64,000 nucleotides of DNA, from the NCBI RefSeq assembly GCF_902167145.1, contig NC_050102.1, forward strand, positions 9,362,850 to 9,426,849. The letters run 5' to 3'. Below, piece by piece: positions 42,731 to 54,165 of the stretch. This stretch comes from Zea mays. Taxonomy: Eukaryota; Streptophyta; Magnoliopsida; Poales; Poaceae. A program made the position numbers and the translations under genes. The first letter of the stretch is position 1; each line of letters begins with the position of its first letter. The notes beneath the pieces are model-generated. The model was given only the letters and a program-made list of their open reading frames with translations, ran no database searches and was not told where the DNA came from.

Positions 42731-43948
42731 TTAGGGGTAGAAGCGACGTAGCTGTCGGATGTTCCAAGCGTTGCTATAGACCTCGCCTTGACTGTTGGCC
42801 AGCTTGTATGTTCCGGGCTTCAAAATCTTGGCGATGATGAACGGCCCTTCCCAGGGAGGTGTGAGCTTGTGGCGCCCTCGGGCGTCTTGTCGTAGCCGAA
42901 GCACCAAGTTGCCCACCTGGAGGTCTCGGGACCGAACCCCTCGGGCGTGGTAGCGTCGTAGGGACTGCTGATACCGCGCCGAGTGTAGTAAGGCTACGTC
43001 CCGAGCCTCTTCCAGTTGGTCCAGTGAGTCTTCTCGGCTGGACTGGTTGCTTTGGTCGTCGTACGCCCTCGTCCTCGAGGAACCGTATTCTAAGTCTGTG
43101 GGCAAGATAGCCTCGGCCCCATAGACTAGAAAGAACGGCGTGAAGCTCATGGCTCGGCTTGGCGTCGTCCTCAGACTCCAGACCACCGAGGGGAGTTCCT
43201 TCATCCATCGTCTGCCGAACTTGTTGAGGTCGTTGTAGATCCTTGGCTTGAGTCCCTGCAAAATCATGCCGTTGGCATGTTCTACCTGCCCATTCGTCAT
43301 GGGGTGGGCTACGGCGGCCCAGTCCACCCGGATGTGGTGGTCCTCGCAGAAGTCCAGGAACTTTCTGCCAGAGAACTGGGTGTCGTTGTCAGTGATGATG
43401 GAGTTCGGGACCCCGAAGCAATGGGTGATGTTGGTGAAGAACGCCACCTCTTGTTCGGACCTGATGTTGTTTAGGGGTCGGACCTCAATCCACTTGGAGA
43501 ATTTGTCGATAGCGACCAGCAAGTGCGTGTAGCCCCCGGGTGCCTTCTGCAAGGGACCGACGAGGTCCAGACCCCACACAGCAAACGGACAGGTGATGGG
43601 TATTGTTTGCAAGGCCTGAGCGGGTAGGTGCGTCTGCCTTGCGTAGAATTGACACCCTTGGCAGGTGCGTACAATCCTAGTGGCGTCGGCCACCGCGGTT
43701 GGCCAGTAGAAACCCTGTCGGAAGGCGTTTCCAACGAGGGCCCGAGGTGCTACGTGGTGGCCGCAAGCCCCCGAGTGTATTTCTTGCAATAGCTCCTGAC
43801 CTTCGGCGATGGATATGTATCGCTGGAGGATGCCTGAGGGGCTGCGGTGGTAGAGCTCCTTTCCGTCACCCAGCAAGACGAATGACTTGGCGCGCCGCGC
43901 CAGTCGCCGAGCTTCGGCTCTGTCGAGGGGTAGCTCTCCTCGGTGGAG
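42731..43948 (-). pseudogene. Huck-like integrase
   Basis: Inserts the DNA copy into the genome. The 381-codon open part starts near 43876. It shows the zinc-binding region (HSGACGHH, then CQGCQFY), the catalytic residues (Asp in WGLDLVGP, Asp in ITDNDTQFSG, Glu in NGQVEHAN) and a C-terminal domain ending NIRQLRRFYP. This block itself is open, but it is joined upstream to the second RNase H through a stop at 43949-43951, so no intact polyprotein is possible. Confidence 0.88.
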
Positions 43949-44700
43949 TTATTGCAGGTACGGGGTCTGCCAGTTTCGATTAGGCGGGACCCCATTCCGC
44001 TCTTCCTTGACGCGCAGTGCCCCACCCTCGGGGGCCGAGGGTGCCTCGGGCAGGGCCGAGACCTTCTCGGGCTCGGGCGTGTCGTCGGTCTTGACTGAGG
44101 GTTGATGTAGGTCTCGGGAGAAGACGTCCGGAGGAATCGTTGTCTGCCCCGAGGCTATCGTAGCCAGCTCGTCCGCAGTCTCGTTGTATCGTCGAGCGAT
44201 GTGGTTGAGCTCGAGCCCATAGAACTTGTCCTCCAGGCGCCGAACTTCATCGCAGTAGGCTTCCATCTTCGGGTCGCGGCAATGGGAGTTCTTCATGACT
44301 TGGTCGATGACAAGCTGCGAGTCGCCACGAGCGTCGAGGCACCGGACCCCTAGCTCGATGGCGATGCGCAACCCGTTAACCAGAGCCTCGTACTCGGCCA
44401 CATTATTGGACGCCGGGAAATGGAGGCGCAGCACGTAGCGGAGGTGCTTCCTGAGGGGTGAGATGAAGAGCAGGCCCGCGCCCGCTCCTGTTTTCATGAG
44501 CGACCCGTCGAAAAACATGGTCCAGAGTTCCGGTTGGATCAGAGCTGCTGGAAGCTGGGTGTCGACCCATTCAGCCATAAAGTCCGCCAAGACTTGGGAC
44601 TTGATGGCCTTCCGAGGAGCGAACGAGATTGTCTCGCCCATGATCTCCACCGCCCACTTTGCAATCCTACCCGAGGCCTCTCGGCACTAGATGATCTCTC
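43949..44700 (-). pseudogene. Huck-like second (archaeal-type) RNase H
   Basis: An open frame with RNase H motifs MFFDGSLMKTGAGAG, NNVAEYEALVNGL and DSQLVIDQVM, the additional RNase H typical of Tat-lineage elements. It lies between the RT/RNase H and integrase. It ends in a nonsense codon in the linker at 43949. Confidence 0.85.
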
Positions 44701-45953
44701 CCAGGGGAAGGATGACACCACAATCACCGGATGAGACTCGAAGTAGTGTCGCAACTTTCATCGCGTCAGAATTACCGCGTACAGTAGCTTCTACATTTGC
44801 GGGTAGCGGATTTTGGTCTCGCACAGTACCTCACTGATGAAGTAGACCGGCCTCTGGACGGGCAATGCATGCCCCTCTTCTCTCGTCTCTCGACCACGAT
44901 CGCGGCGCTAACCACCTGAGTGGTAGCGGCGACGTAGATCAAGAGGGCTTCTCCGGCAGCGGGGGCACCAAGATGGGCGCGCTTGTAAGGAGCGCCTTTA
45001 GGTTCCCGAGGGCTTCCTCGGCCTTGGGGGTCCAAGTGAAGCGCTCGGTCTTCCTTAAGAGGCGGTACAGAGGTAGGCCTCTTTCGCCGAGGCGCGAGAT
45101 GAAACGGCTCAGAGCCGCAAGGCATCCCATGACCCTCTGTACTCCTTTCAAGTCCTTGATGGGCCCCATATTGGTGATTGGCCGCGATTTTCTCCGGGTT
45201 GGCCTCGATGCCCCGCTCGGAGACGATGAACCCCAGGAGCATGCCTCAGGGGACTCCGAAGGCAAACTTCTCGGGATTGAGTTTTACGCCTTTCACCTTG
45301 AGACACTTGAATGTCGTTTCAAGGTTGGAGAGGAGGTCGGAGGCTTTCCTCATCTTGACTACGATGTCATCGACGTAAGCCTCGACCGTTCGACCAATGC
45401 GCTCTCCGAACACGTGGTTCATGCACCTTTGGTATGTCGCACCCGCATTCCTCAAACCGAATGGCATAGTAATGTAGCAGTACATGCCGAAAGGTGTGAT
45501 GAAAGAAGTCGCGAGCTGGTCGGACTCTTTCATCCTGATTTGGTGATACCCTGAGTAGGCATCGAGGAACGACAGGGTTTCGCACCCAGCAGTAGAATCC
45601 ACGATTTGATCGATGCGAGGCAGAGGGCAGTGAACTTTCGGACATGCTTTGTTTAGACCAGTGTAGTCTACACACATCCGCCATTTCCCGCCTTTCTTTC
45701 TCATAAGCACAGGGTTGGCTAGCCATTCGGGATGGAATACCTCTTTGATGAACCCTGCAGCCATCAGCTTGTGGATCTCCTCGCCTATGGCTCTGCGCTT
45801 TTCTTCATCGAATCGGCGCAGAGGCTGCTTCACGGGTCGGGCTCCAGCTCGGATATCCAGCGAGTGCTCGGCGACATCCCTCGGTATGCCAGGCATGTCC
45901 GAGGGACTCCATGCAAAAACCTCGGCGTTCGTGCGGAGAAAGTCGATGAGCAC
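44701..45953 (-). pseudogene. Huck-like reverse transcriptase and first RNase H (broken)
   Basis: RT motifs are clear from 45.95 to 45.25 kb (CVDYTGLNKACPK, FLDAYSGYHQIRM, catalytic AYVDDIVVK). A TGA at 45246-45248 and a frame change near 45.17 kb interrupt the connection domain. A further stop lies near 44939, and the first RNase H (LLIYVAATTQVVSAA) continues in another frame. Confidence 0.85.
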
Positions 45954-47084
45954 TGCTTCCTATTTGGGGTTGAGCTCGGAGCCGATCCGGATCTTCTTGG
46001 AGGCGTCGTTGCTGGGGTCGAGAGGGACGAACTTAACCGCCTCAGCTGGCTCGAAGTTGCAGGTGTGGCGCTTCGCATCTGGCACCTCCTTGGAGAGGCT
46101 CTCCAGGTCGGCGATGAGGGCCTCAGATTCGGCGAGGGCCTCGGCGTACTCCACGCACTCCACGTCGCATTCGTACGCGTGTCGGTACGTGGAGCCGACG
46201 GTGATGACCCCGTTGGGGCCCGGCATCTTGAGCTTGAGGTAGGTGTAGTTGGGGACGACCATGAACTTGGCGTAGCATGGTCTCCCCAGCACTGCGTGGT
46301 AGGTTCCTCGGAATCTGACCACCTCGAATGTGAGGGTTTCCTTTCGGAAGTTGTAGGGAGTCCCGAAGCAGACGGGCAGATCAAGTTGCCCAAGGGGTTG
46401 GACGCGTTTCCCGGGGATGATCCCGTGAAAAGGCGCCGCGCTGACCCGGATCGTGGACAGATCGATCTGCAGGAGCCCGAGGGTCTCGGCGTAGATGATG
46501 TTGAGGCTGCTGCCTCCGTCCATGAGGACCTTGGTAAGCCTGACGTTGCCGATGACAGGATCGACAACGAGCGGGTACTTTCCCGGGCTCGGCACGCGGT
46601 CGGGGTGGTCGCCCTGGTCGAAGGTGATGGGCTTGTCAGACCAGTCTAGGTAGGCTGGTGCCGCCACCTTCACCGAGCAGACCTCCCGGCGCTCTTGCTT
46701 GCGGTGCCGAGCCGAGGCGTTTGCCACTTGTCCACCGTAGATCATGAAGCAGTTGTGGATCTCGGGGAACTCCTCTGCCTTGTGACCCTCCTTCTTGTCG
46801 TTGTTGTGGGCTCTGCCACCTTCCGTCGGGGGCCCGGCCTTGTGGAAGTAGCGCCGAAGCATGACGCACTCCTCAAGGGTGTGCTTGACGGGACCCTGAT
46901 GATAGGGGCACGACTCCTTGAGCATATTGTCAAACAGGTTGGCGCCTCCGAGAGGCTTCCGAGGGTTCCTGTGCTCGGCGGCGGCGACAAGGTCTGCGTC
47001 GGCGGCGTCGTGTTTCGCTTGCGACTTCTTCTTGCCCTTCTTCCTCGTGTCGCGCTGAGCGGACGCCTCAGAGACGTCTTCCGG
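45954..47084 (-). pseudogene. Huck-like Gag C-terminus and protease
   Basis: An open stretch with a zinc-knuckle-like region (CPYHQGPVKHTLEEC near 46.9 kb) and a retroviral-type aspartic protease (LMDGGSSLNIIY near 46.5 kb, then AVLGRPCYAKF). It is closed by a TAG at 45960-45962 just before RT, and separated from upstream gag by a TAG at 47085-47087. Confidence 0.85.
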
Positions 47085-48846
47085 CTAGCGCCCCTGAGGC
47101 TGCTTGTCCTTCCAGAAGATGGCCTCGACCGCCTCCTGACCAGAGGCAAACTTGGTGGCGATGTCCATCAGCTCGCTCGCCCTGGTGGGAGTCTTGCGAC
47201 CCAGCTTGCTCACCAGGTCGCGGCATGTGGTGCCGGCGAGGAACGCGCCGATGACGTCCGAGTCAGTGATGTTGGGCAGCTCGGTGCGCTGCTTCGAAAA
47301 TCGTCGGATGTAGTCCCGCAGGGACTCTCCCGGCAGCTGGCGGCAGCTTCGGAGATCCCAGGAGTTCCCAGAGCGCATGTATGTGCCCTGGAAGTTGCCG
47401 GCGAATGCTTTGACCAGGTCGTCCCAGTTGGAGATTTGTGCAGGAGGCAGATGCTCCAGCCAGGCTTGGGCGGCGTCGGAGAGGAACAGGGGAAGGTTGC
47501 GGATGATGAGGTTGTCATCGTCCGTTCCATCCAGCTGGCAGGCCAGCTGGTAGTCCGCGAGCCATAGTTTCGGCCTTGTCTCCCCCGAGTACTTGGTGAT
47601 GGTAGTCGGGGTTCGGAACCGGGTCGGGAACGGCGCCCGTCGTATGGCCCGGCTGAAAGCTTGCAGACTGGGTGGTTCGGGCGAGGGGCTCCGATCCTCC
47701 CCGCTGTCGTAGCGTCCCCCACGCCTGGGGTGGTAGCCTCGGCGCACCTTCTCGTCGAGGTGGGCTCGACGGTCGCGGTGGTGGTGCTCGTTGCTGAGGC
47801 GACCCGGGGCTGCAGGCGCTGTGTTCCGCGTGCGCCCGGTGTGGACCGAGGCTTCCCGCATGAATCGGGAAGTCGCGGTGCGATGCTCCGGGGGGTACCC
47901 CTGCCTTCGGGAGGCAGAGCTTTCGGCCCGTCGGACTGCGACATCTTCTAGGAGATTCTTGAGCTCTCCCTAGATACGCTGCCCCTCGGTGGTGGATGGT
48001 TCCGGCATCGCTCGGAGTAGTATTGCTGCTGCATCCAGGTTCTGGCCGACCCCACTGGAAGCCGGGGGCGGCATTGCCCTCGCATCGTCGGCGATGCGGT
48101 GCTGGACGTCCTGGGCCAGATGACGCGCTTCTCCGGCCGGTGCTCGGCCTGCCCACTCCTGCCTGACATTTTGCCGGAGCTACACAAGTTGTCCTGCTTC
48201 CTCGTTGAGCCTGGCATGCATCTCGCGGATTTGCTCGAGCTGTGTGTCCTGACCCCCCGCAGGGACTGGGACCACAGCTAGCTCCCGAAGGATGTCAACG
48301 CGAGGCGCGGGCCTAGGGGGATCGCCGTCCTCCGGCATACCAAGGTGGTTGCCTTCGTCGAGACCCCCTAGATCGACGTGGAAACATTCGCGACTTGGGC
48401 CACAGTCCTCGTCGTCAAGGCTGTGGCCATCATCGGAGCAATCGGAGAGGCAGTAGTCACATGCGGTCACGAAGTCCCGCATGGCACTGGGGTCACCGAG
48501 CCCGGAGAAATCCCAACCAGAGTCGGGCTCGTCGTCTTTCTCGGAACCCGGGGGCCCGTAGGTCGAGAGGCCGTCAGTCGGCCCCAGGTTGACCACATAT
48601 GGTACCCCGGAAGGTTTGGATATGCCTTCATGAAAGCGTCCACCGAAGCGGGATCGCTCGGTGGGTCGAAGCTGAATCTAAAAGGCACGGGATGGGAAAC
48701 GGACGGTACCTCTTGATCGACGGATGGTGACGAAGTCGCGTCAGGGACGGACTGCACCGTTATCTCAGGTACGAGGCTAACGCCCAGCAAGCCCTTCGCG
48801 AGCGTGCTGGCGTCGTCCGTCTGCTTGGGGTTGGCGTGTTGCGGGG
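47085..48846 (-). pseudogene. Huck-like Gag (multiple nonsense codons)
   Basis: The region 47.1-47.9 kb encodes a Retrotrans_gag-type core (LWLADYQLACQL, AQAWLEHLP, SLRDYIRRFSKQR). In-frame TAG codons at 47970 and 48180 and a frame change near 48.6 kb break it. The Opie-like element interrupts it at 48846; the N-terminal piece continues at 58163. Confidence 0.82.
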
Positions 48847-50098
48847 TGAAAGTCGCCTAGAGGGGGGTGAATAGGGCGAATCTGAAATTTATAAACTTAA
48901 TCACAACTACAAGCCAGGTTAGTGTTAGAAATATAATCGAGTCCGAGAGAGAGGGTGCAAAACAAATCGCAAGCGAATAAAGAGTGTGACACGCAGATTT
49001 GTTTTACCGAGGTTCGGTTCTCGCAAACCTACTCCCCGTTGAGGTGGTCACAAAGACTGGGTCTCTTTCAACCCTTTCCCTCTCTTAAACGGTCCCTCAG
49101 ACTGAGTGAGCTTCTTCTTCTCAATCAAACGGGAACAAACTTCCCTGCAAGGACCACCACACAATTGGTGTCTCTTACCTCGGTTACAATTGAGTTGTTC
49201 GCAAGAAAGAATGAAAGAAAGAAGCAATCCAAGCGCAAGAGCTCAAAAGAACACAACAAATCTCTCTCACTAATCACTAAAGCTTTGTGTGGAATTGGGA
49301 GAGGATTTGATCACTTGGGTGTGTCTAGAATTGAATGCTAGAGCTCTTGTAAGTAGTTGGAAGGTGGAAAACTTGGATGACTTGAATGTGGGGTGGTTGG
49401 AGGTATTTATAACCCTAACCACCAAACTAGCCGTTTTGGTGAAGGCTGCTGTCGACGGGCGCACCGGACACTCCGGTGCGCCAGCCACGTCACCAGGCCG
49501 TTGGGTTCCGATCGTTGGAGCTATGACGTGTGGGCCCGCCTGGCTGTCCGGTGGTCCATCGGACAAGTCCTGTAGACTGTCCGGTGTGCCACCCGCGCGT
49601 GCTCTGCACCTCTGCGCGCGCAGGCGCGCATTTAATGCGTTGCAGTCGACCGTTGCGCGCGAAGTAGTCGTTGCTCCGCTGTCACACCGAACAGTCCGGT
49701 GTGCACCGGACATGTCCGGTGAATTTTAGCGGAGCGGAAATCCGAAGCTGGCGAGTTCAGTGTTGCTCTTCCCTGGGGCACCTGACAGTTCGGTGAATTA
49801 TAGCGAAGCACCTCTGAGAATTCCCGAAGGTGAAGTGTTCAGCTTGGAGTCCCCTCGTGCACTGGACACTGTCCGGTGGTGCACCAGACAGTCCAGTGCG
49901 CCAGACCAGGGCACACTTCGGTTATCCCTTTGCTCTCTTTGTTGAACCCTTTTCTTGGTCTTTTTATTGGTTTATTGTGAACCTTTGGCACCTGTAGAAC
50001 TTATAGACTAGAGCAAACTAGTTAGTCCAATTATTTGTGTTGGGCAATTCAACCACCAAAATCATTTAGGAAATAGGTGTAAGCCTAATTCCCTTTCA
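48847..50098 (-). repeat. 3' LTR of the Opie-like element
   Basis: 1,252 bp. It differs from the 5' LTR mainly by loss of palindrome copies near 49470 and 49785 and by point changes, many of them C/T or G/A. Confidence 0.92.
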
Positions 50099-50116
50099 AT
50101 GTCCCCCTTTTTGGTG
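50099..50116 (-). other. Polypurine tract of the Opie-like element
   Basis: Read on the - strand, ccaaaaagggggacat directly precedes the 3' LTR. Confidence 0.85.
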
Positions 50117-50930
50117 ATTGATGCCAACACAAACCAAAGCAAGTATAAAAGTGCATAATTGAACTAGTTTGCATAATGTAAGTGCAAAGGTTACTTAGAA
50201 TTGAGCCAATATAAATACTTATAAGATACGCATGGATTGTTTCTTCATTTTTAACATTTTGGACCACGCTTGCACCACTAGTTTTGTTTTTGCAAATTCT
50301 TTGTAAAATTCTTTTCAAAACATCTTGCAAATAGTCAAAGGTATATGAATAAGATTGCGAGAAGCATTTTCAAGATTTGAAATTTTCTCCCCCTGTTTCA
50401 AATGCTTTTCCTTTGACTAAACAAAACTCCCCCTTTATACAATCCTCCTCTTAGTGTTCAAGAGGGTTTTGATGTTAATTTTGAAGAGGGTATACCAATT
50501 TGAAATTATATCACATATAAGATACCAATTTGAAAATACTTCTTTAAAACCAAAATACTTCTTTAAAACTAAATTGGAAGACTAAAATTTTGAAATTGGT
50601 GGTGGTGCGGTCCTTTTGCTTTGGGCTCATGCTCTCTCCCCCTTTGGCATAAATCGCCAAAAACGGAATTATTATTGCCCTTGGCCTAACTACTTTCTCC
50701 TCTTTGGCAAGTAAACATGAGTGAAGATTATACCAAAGACGGAGAGTGGCATGGAGCGACGGCGAAGGATGAGTTATGGAGTGGAGTGGAAGCCTTTGTC
50801 CTCGCCAAAGACTCCAATTCCCTTTCAATACACCTATGACTTGGATTGAAATTCACTTGAAGACACATTAGTCATAGCATATGAAAGAGACATGATCAAA
50901 GGTATATTTATGAGCTATGTATGCAAGACA
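50117..50930 (-). other. 3' non-coding region of the Opie-like element
   Basis: AT-rich, no recognisable coding region; it lies between the RNase H stop codon and the polypurine tract. Confidence 0.6.
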
Positions 50931-53133
50931 TCAAAAGAAATTCCTAGAATCAAGAATATTTAGCTCATGCCTAAGTTTGTTAAAAGTTTGTTCATCTAGT
51001 GGCTTGGTAAAGATATCGGCTAATTGATCTTTAGTGTTAATATATGCAATCTCGATATCTCCCTTTTGTTGGTGATCCCTTAGAAAATGATACTGAATGG
51101 CTATGTGTTTAGTGCGGCTATGTTCAACGGGATTATCCGCCATGTGGATTGCACTCTCATTATCACATAGAAGAGGAACTTTGGTTAATTTGTAACCATA
51201 GTCCCTAAGGGTTTGCCTCATCCAAAGTAGTTGCGCGCAACAATGGCCTGCGGCAATATACTCGGCTTCGGCGGTAGAAAGAGCTACGGAATTTTGCTTC
51301 TTTGAAGCCCAAGACACCAAGAATCTTCCCAAGAATTGGCAAGTCCCCGATGTGCTCTTTCTATTAATTTTACACCCCGCCCAATCGGCATCCGAATAAC
51401 CAATCAAATCAAATGTGGATCCCCTAGGATACCAAAGCCCAAACTTAGGAGTATAAACTAAATATCTCAAGATTCGTTTTACGGTCGTAAGGTGAGCTTC
51501 CTTAGGGTTGGCTTGGAATCTTGCACACATGCATACGGAAAGCATAATATCCGGTCGAGATGCACATAAATAGAGTAAAGAGCCTATCATCGACCGGTAT
51601 ACCTTTTGATCGACGGATTTACCTTCCTTGTCGAGGTCGAGATGCCCATTGGTTCCCATGGGTGTCTTGATGGGCTTGGCATCCTTCATCCCAAACTTGC
51701 TTAGAATATCTTGAGTATACTTTGTTTGGCTAATGAAGGTGCCCTCTTGGAGTTGCTTTACTTGAAATCCCAAGAAATACTCTAACTCCCCCATCATAGA
51801 CATCTCGAATTTTTGTGTCATGATCCTACTAGATTCCTCACAAGTAGATTCGTTAGTAGACCCAAATATAATATCATCAACATAAATTTGGCATACGAAC
51901 AAATCATTGTCAAGAGTTTTAGTAAATAAAGTAGGATCGGCCTTTCCGACTTTGAAACCATTAGTGATAAGGAAATCTCTTAGGCATTCATACCATGCTC
52001 GGGGGGCTTGCTTAAGCCCATAGAGCGCCTTAGAGAGTTTATAAACATGGTTAGGATACTCACTATCTTCAAAGCCGGAAGGTTGCTCGACATAGACCTC
52101 TTCCTTGATTGGTCCATTGAGGAAAGCACTTTTCACGTCCATTTGATAAAGCATGAAGCCATGGTAAGTAGCATAGGCTAATAATATACGAATTGACTCA
52201 ATCCTAGCTACGGGTGCATAGGTTTCACCGAAATCCAAACCTTCGACTTGGGAGTATCCATTGGCCACAAGTCGGGCTTTGTTCATTGTCACCACACCAT
52301 GCTCGTCTTGCTTGTTGCGGAAAACCCACTTGGTTCCTACAATATTTTGATTAGGACGTGGAACCAAATGCCATACCTCATTTCTAGTGAAGTTGTTGAG
52401 CTCCTCTTGCATCGCCACCACCCAATCCGAATCTTGTAATGCTTCCTCTACCCTGTGTGGCTCAATAGAGGAGACAAAAGAGTAATGCTCACAAAAATGT
52501 GCAACACGAGATCTAGTGGTTACCCCCTTATGAATGTCACCGAGGATAGTGTCGACGGGGTGATCTCGTTGGATTGCTTGGTGGACTCTTGGGTGTGGCG
52601 GCATTGGTTCTTCATCCTCCTTGTCTTGATCATTTGCATCTCCACCTTGATCATTGCCGTCATCTTGAGGTGGCTCATCTCTTTGATCTTCTCCTTCATC
52701 AACTTGAGCCTCATCCTCATTTTGATTTGGTGGAGATGCTTGCGTGGAGGAGGATGGTTTATCTTGTGCATTTGGAGGCTCTTCGGATTCCTTAGGACAC
52801 ACATCCCCAATGGACATGTTCCTTAGCGCGACGCACGGAGCCTCTTCATCACCTATCTCATCAAGATCAACTTGTTCTACTTGAGAGCCGTTAGTCTCAT
52901 CAAACACAACATCACAAGAAACTTCAACTTGTCCAGTGGACTTTTTAAAGACTCTATATGCCCTTGTGTTTGAATCATATCCTAGTAAAAAGCCTTCTAC
53001 AGTCTTAGGAGCAAATTTAGATTTTCTACCTCTTTTAACAAGAATAAAACATTTGCTACCAAAGACTCTAAAATATGAAATATTGGGCTTTTTACCGGTT
53101 AGGAGTTCGTATGATGTCTTCTTGAGGATTCGT
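50931..53133 (-). CDS. Opie-like Pol: integrase C-terminus, RT and RNase H (open frame)
   Basis: A long open frame of about 730 codons from the frameshift near 53133 to the stop at 50931. Landmarks: the integrase C-terminal region ([15 protein letters not shown]), an acidic linker, RT start ([19 protein letters not shown]), [13 protein letters not shown], catalytic YVDDIIFGS near 51.87 kb and RNase H motif [16 protein letters not shown] near 51.27 kb. The catalytic residues are intact. It lacks its own start because it should be translated as part of the polyprotein. Confidence 0.88.
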
Positions 53134-54165
53134 GTAGATACAACCGGTTGATGGCGTAGCAAGCGGTGTTGACCGCCTCGGCCCAAAACCGATCCGAAAT
53201 CTTGTACTCATCAAGCATGGTTCTTGCCATATCCAATAGAGTTCTATTCTTCCTCTCCACTACACCATTTTGTTGTGGCGTGTAGGGAGAAGAGAACTCA
53301 TGCTTGATGCCCTCCTCCTCAAGGAAGCCTTCGATTTGTGAGTTCTTGAACTCTGTCCCGTTGTCGCTTCTAATTTTCTTGATCCTTAAGCTGAACTCAT
53401 TTTGAGCCTGTCTCAAGAATCCTTTTAAGGTTTCTTGGGTATGAGATTTTTCCTGCAAAAAGAACACCCAAGTGAAGCGAGAATAATCATCCACAATAAC
53501 TAGACAGTAATTACTCCCGCCGATGCTTATATAATCTATCGGGCCGAATAGGTCCATGTGTAGGAGCTCCAATGGCCTGTCAATCGTCATGATGTTCTTG
53601 TGTGGATGATGAGTCCCAACTTGCTTCCCTGCTTGGCATGCGCTACAAATCCTGTCTTTCTCAAAATGAACATTTGTTAATCCTAAAATGTGTTCTCCCT
53701 TTAGAAGCTTATGAAGATTCTTCATCCCAACATGGGCTAGTCGGCGGTGCCAGAGCCAACCCATGTTAGTCTTAGCAATTAAGCAGGTGTCGAGTTCAGC
53801 TCTATCAAAATCTACCAAGTATAGCTGACCCTCTAACACTCCCTTAAATGCTATTGAATCATCACTTCTTCTAAAGACAGTGACACCTATATCAGTAAAA
53901 AGATAGTTGTAGCCCATTTGGCATAATTGGGAAACGGAAAGCAAATTGTAATCTAAAGAATCTACAAGAAAAACATTGGAAATTGAATGGTCAGGAGATA
54001 TAGCAATTTTACCCAAACCTTTGACCAAACCTTGGTTTCCATCCCCGAATGTGATAGCTCGTTGGGGATCTTGGTTTTTCTCGTAGGAGGAGAACATTTT
54101 CTTCTCCCCTGTCATGTGGTTTGTGCACCCGCTATCGATGATCCAACTTGAGCCTCCGGATGCAT
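53134..54165 (-). pseudogene. Opie-like protease and integrase (frameshifted end)
   Basis: Begins near 54165 with the protease motif (WIIDSGCTNHMTG). The integrase zinc region (HRRLAHVGMKNLHKLL, then CSACQAGK) and all three catalytic residues (LHMDLFGPI, IRSDNGTEF, NGVVERKN) follow. One base is missing near 53133 so the frame departs after INRLYLH. The core is otherwise intact. Confidence 0.86.

Noticed and set aside
46695..47567. Long + strand frames opposite the Huck-like gag/protease
   Set aside because: Shadows of a GC-rich coding region; the - strand carries the conserved gag and protease motifs.
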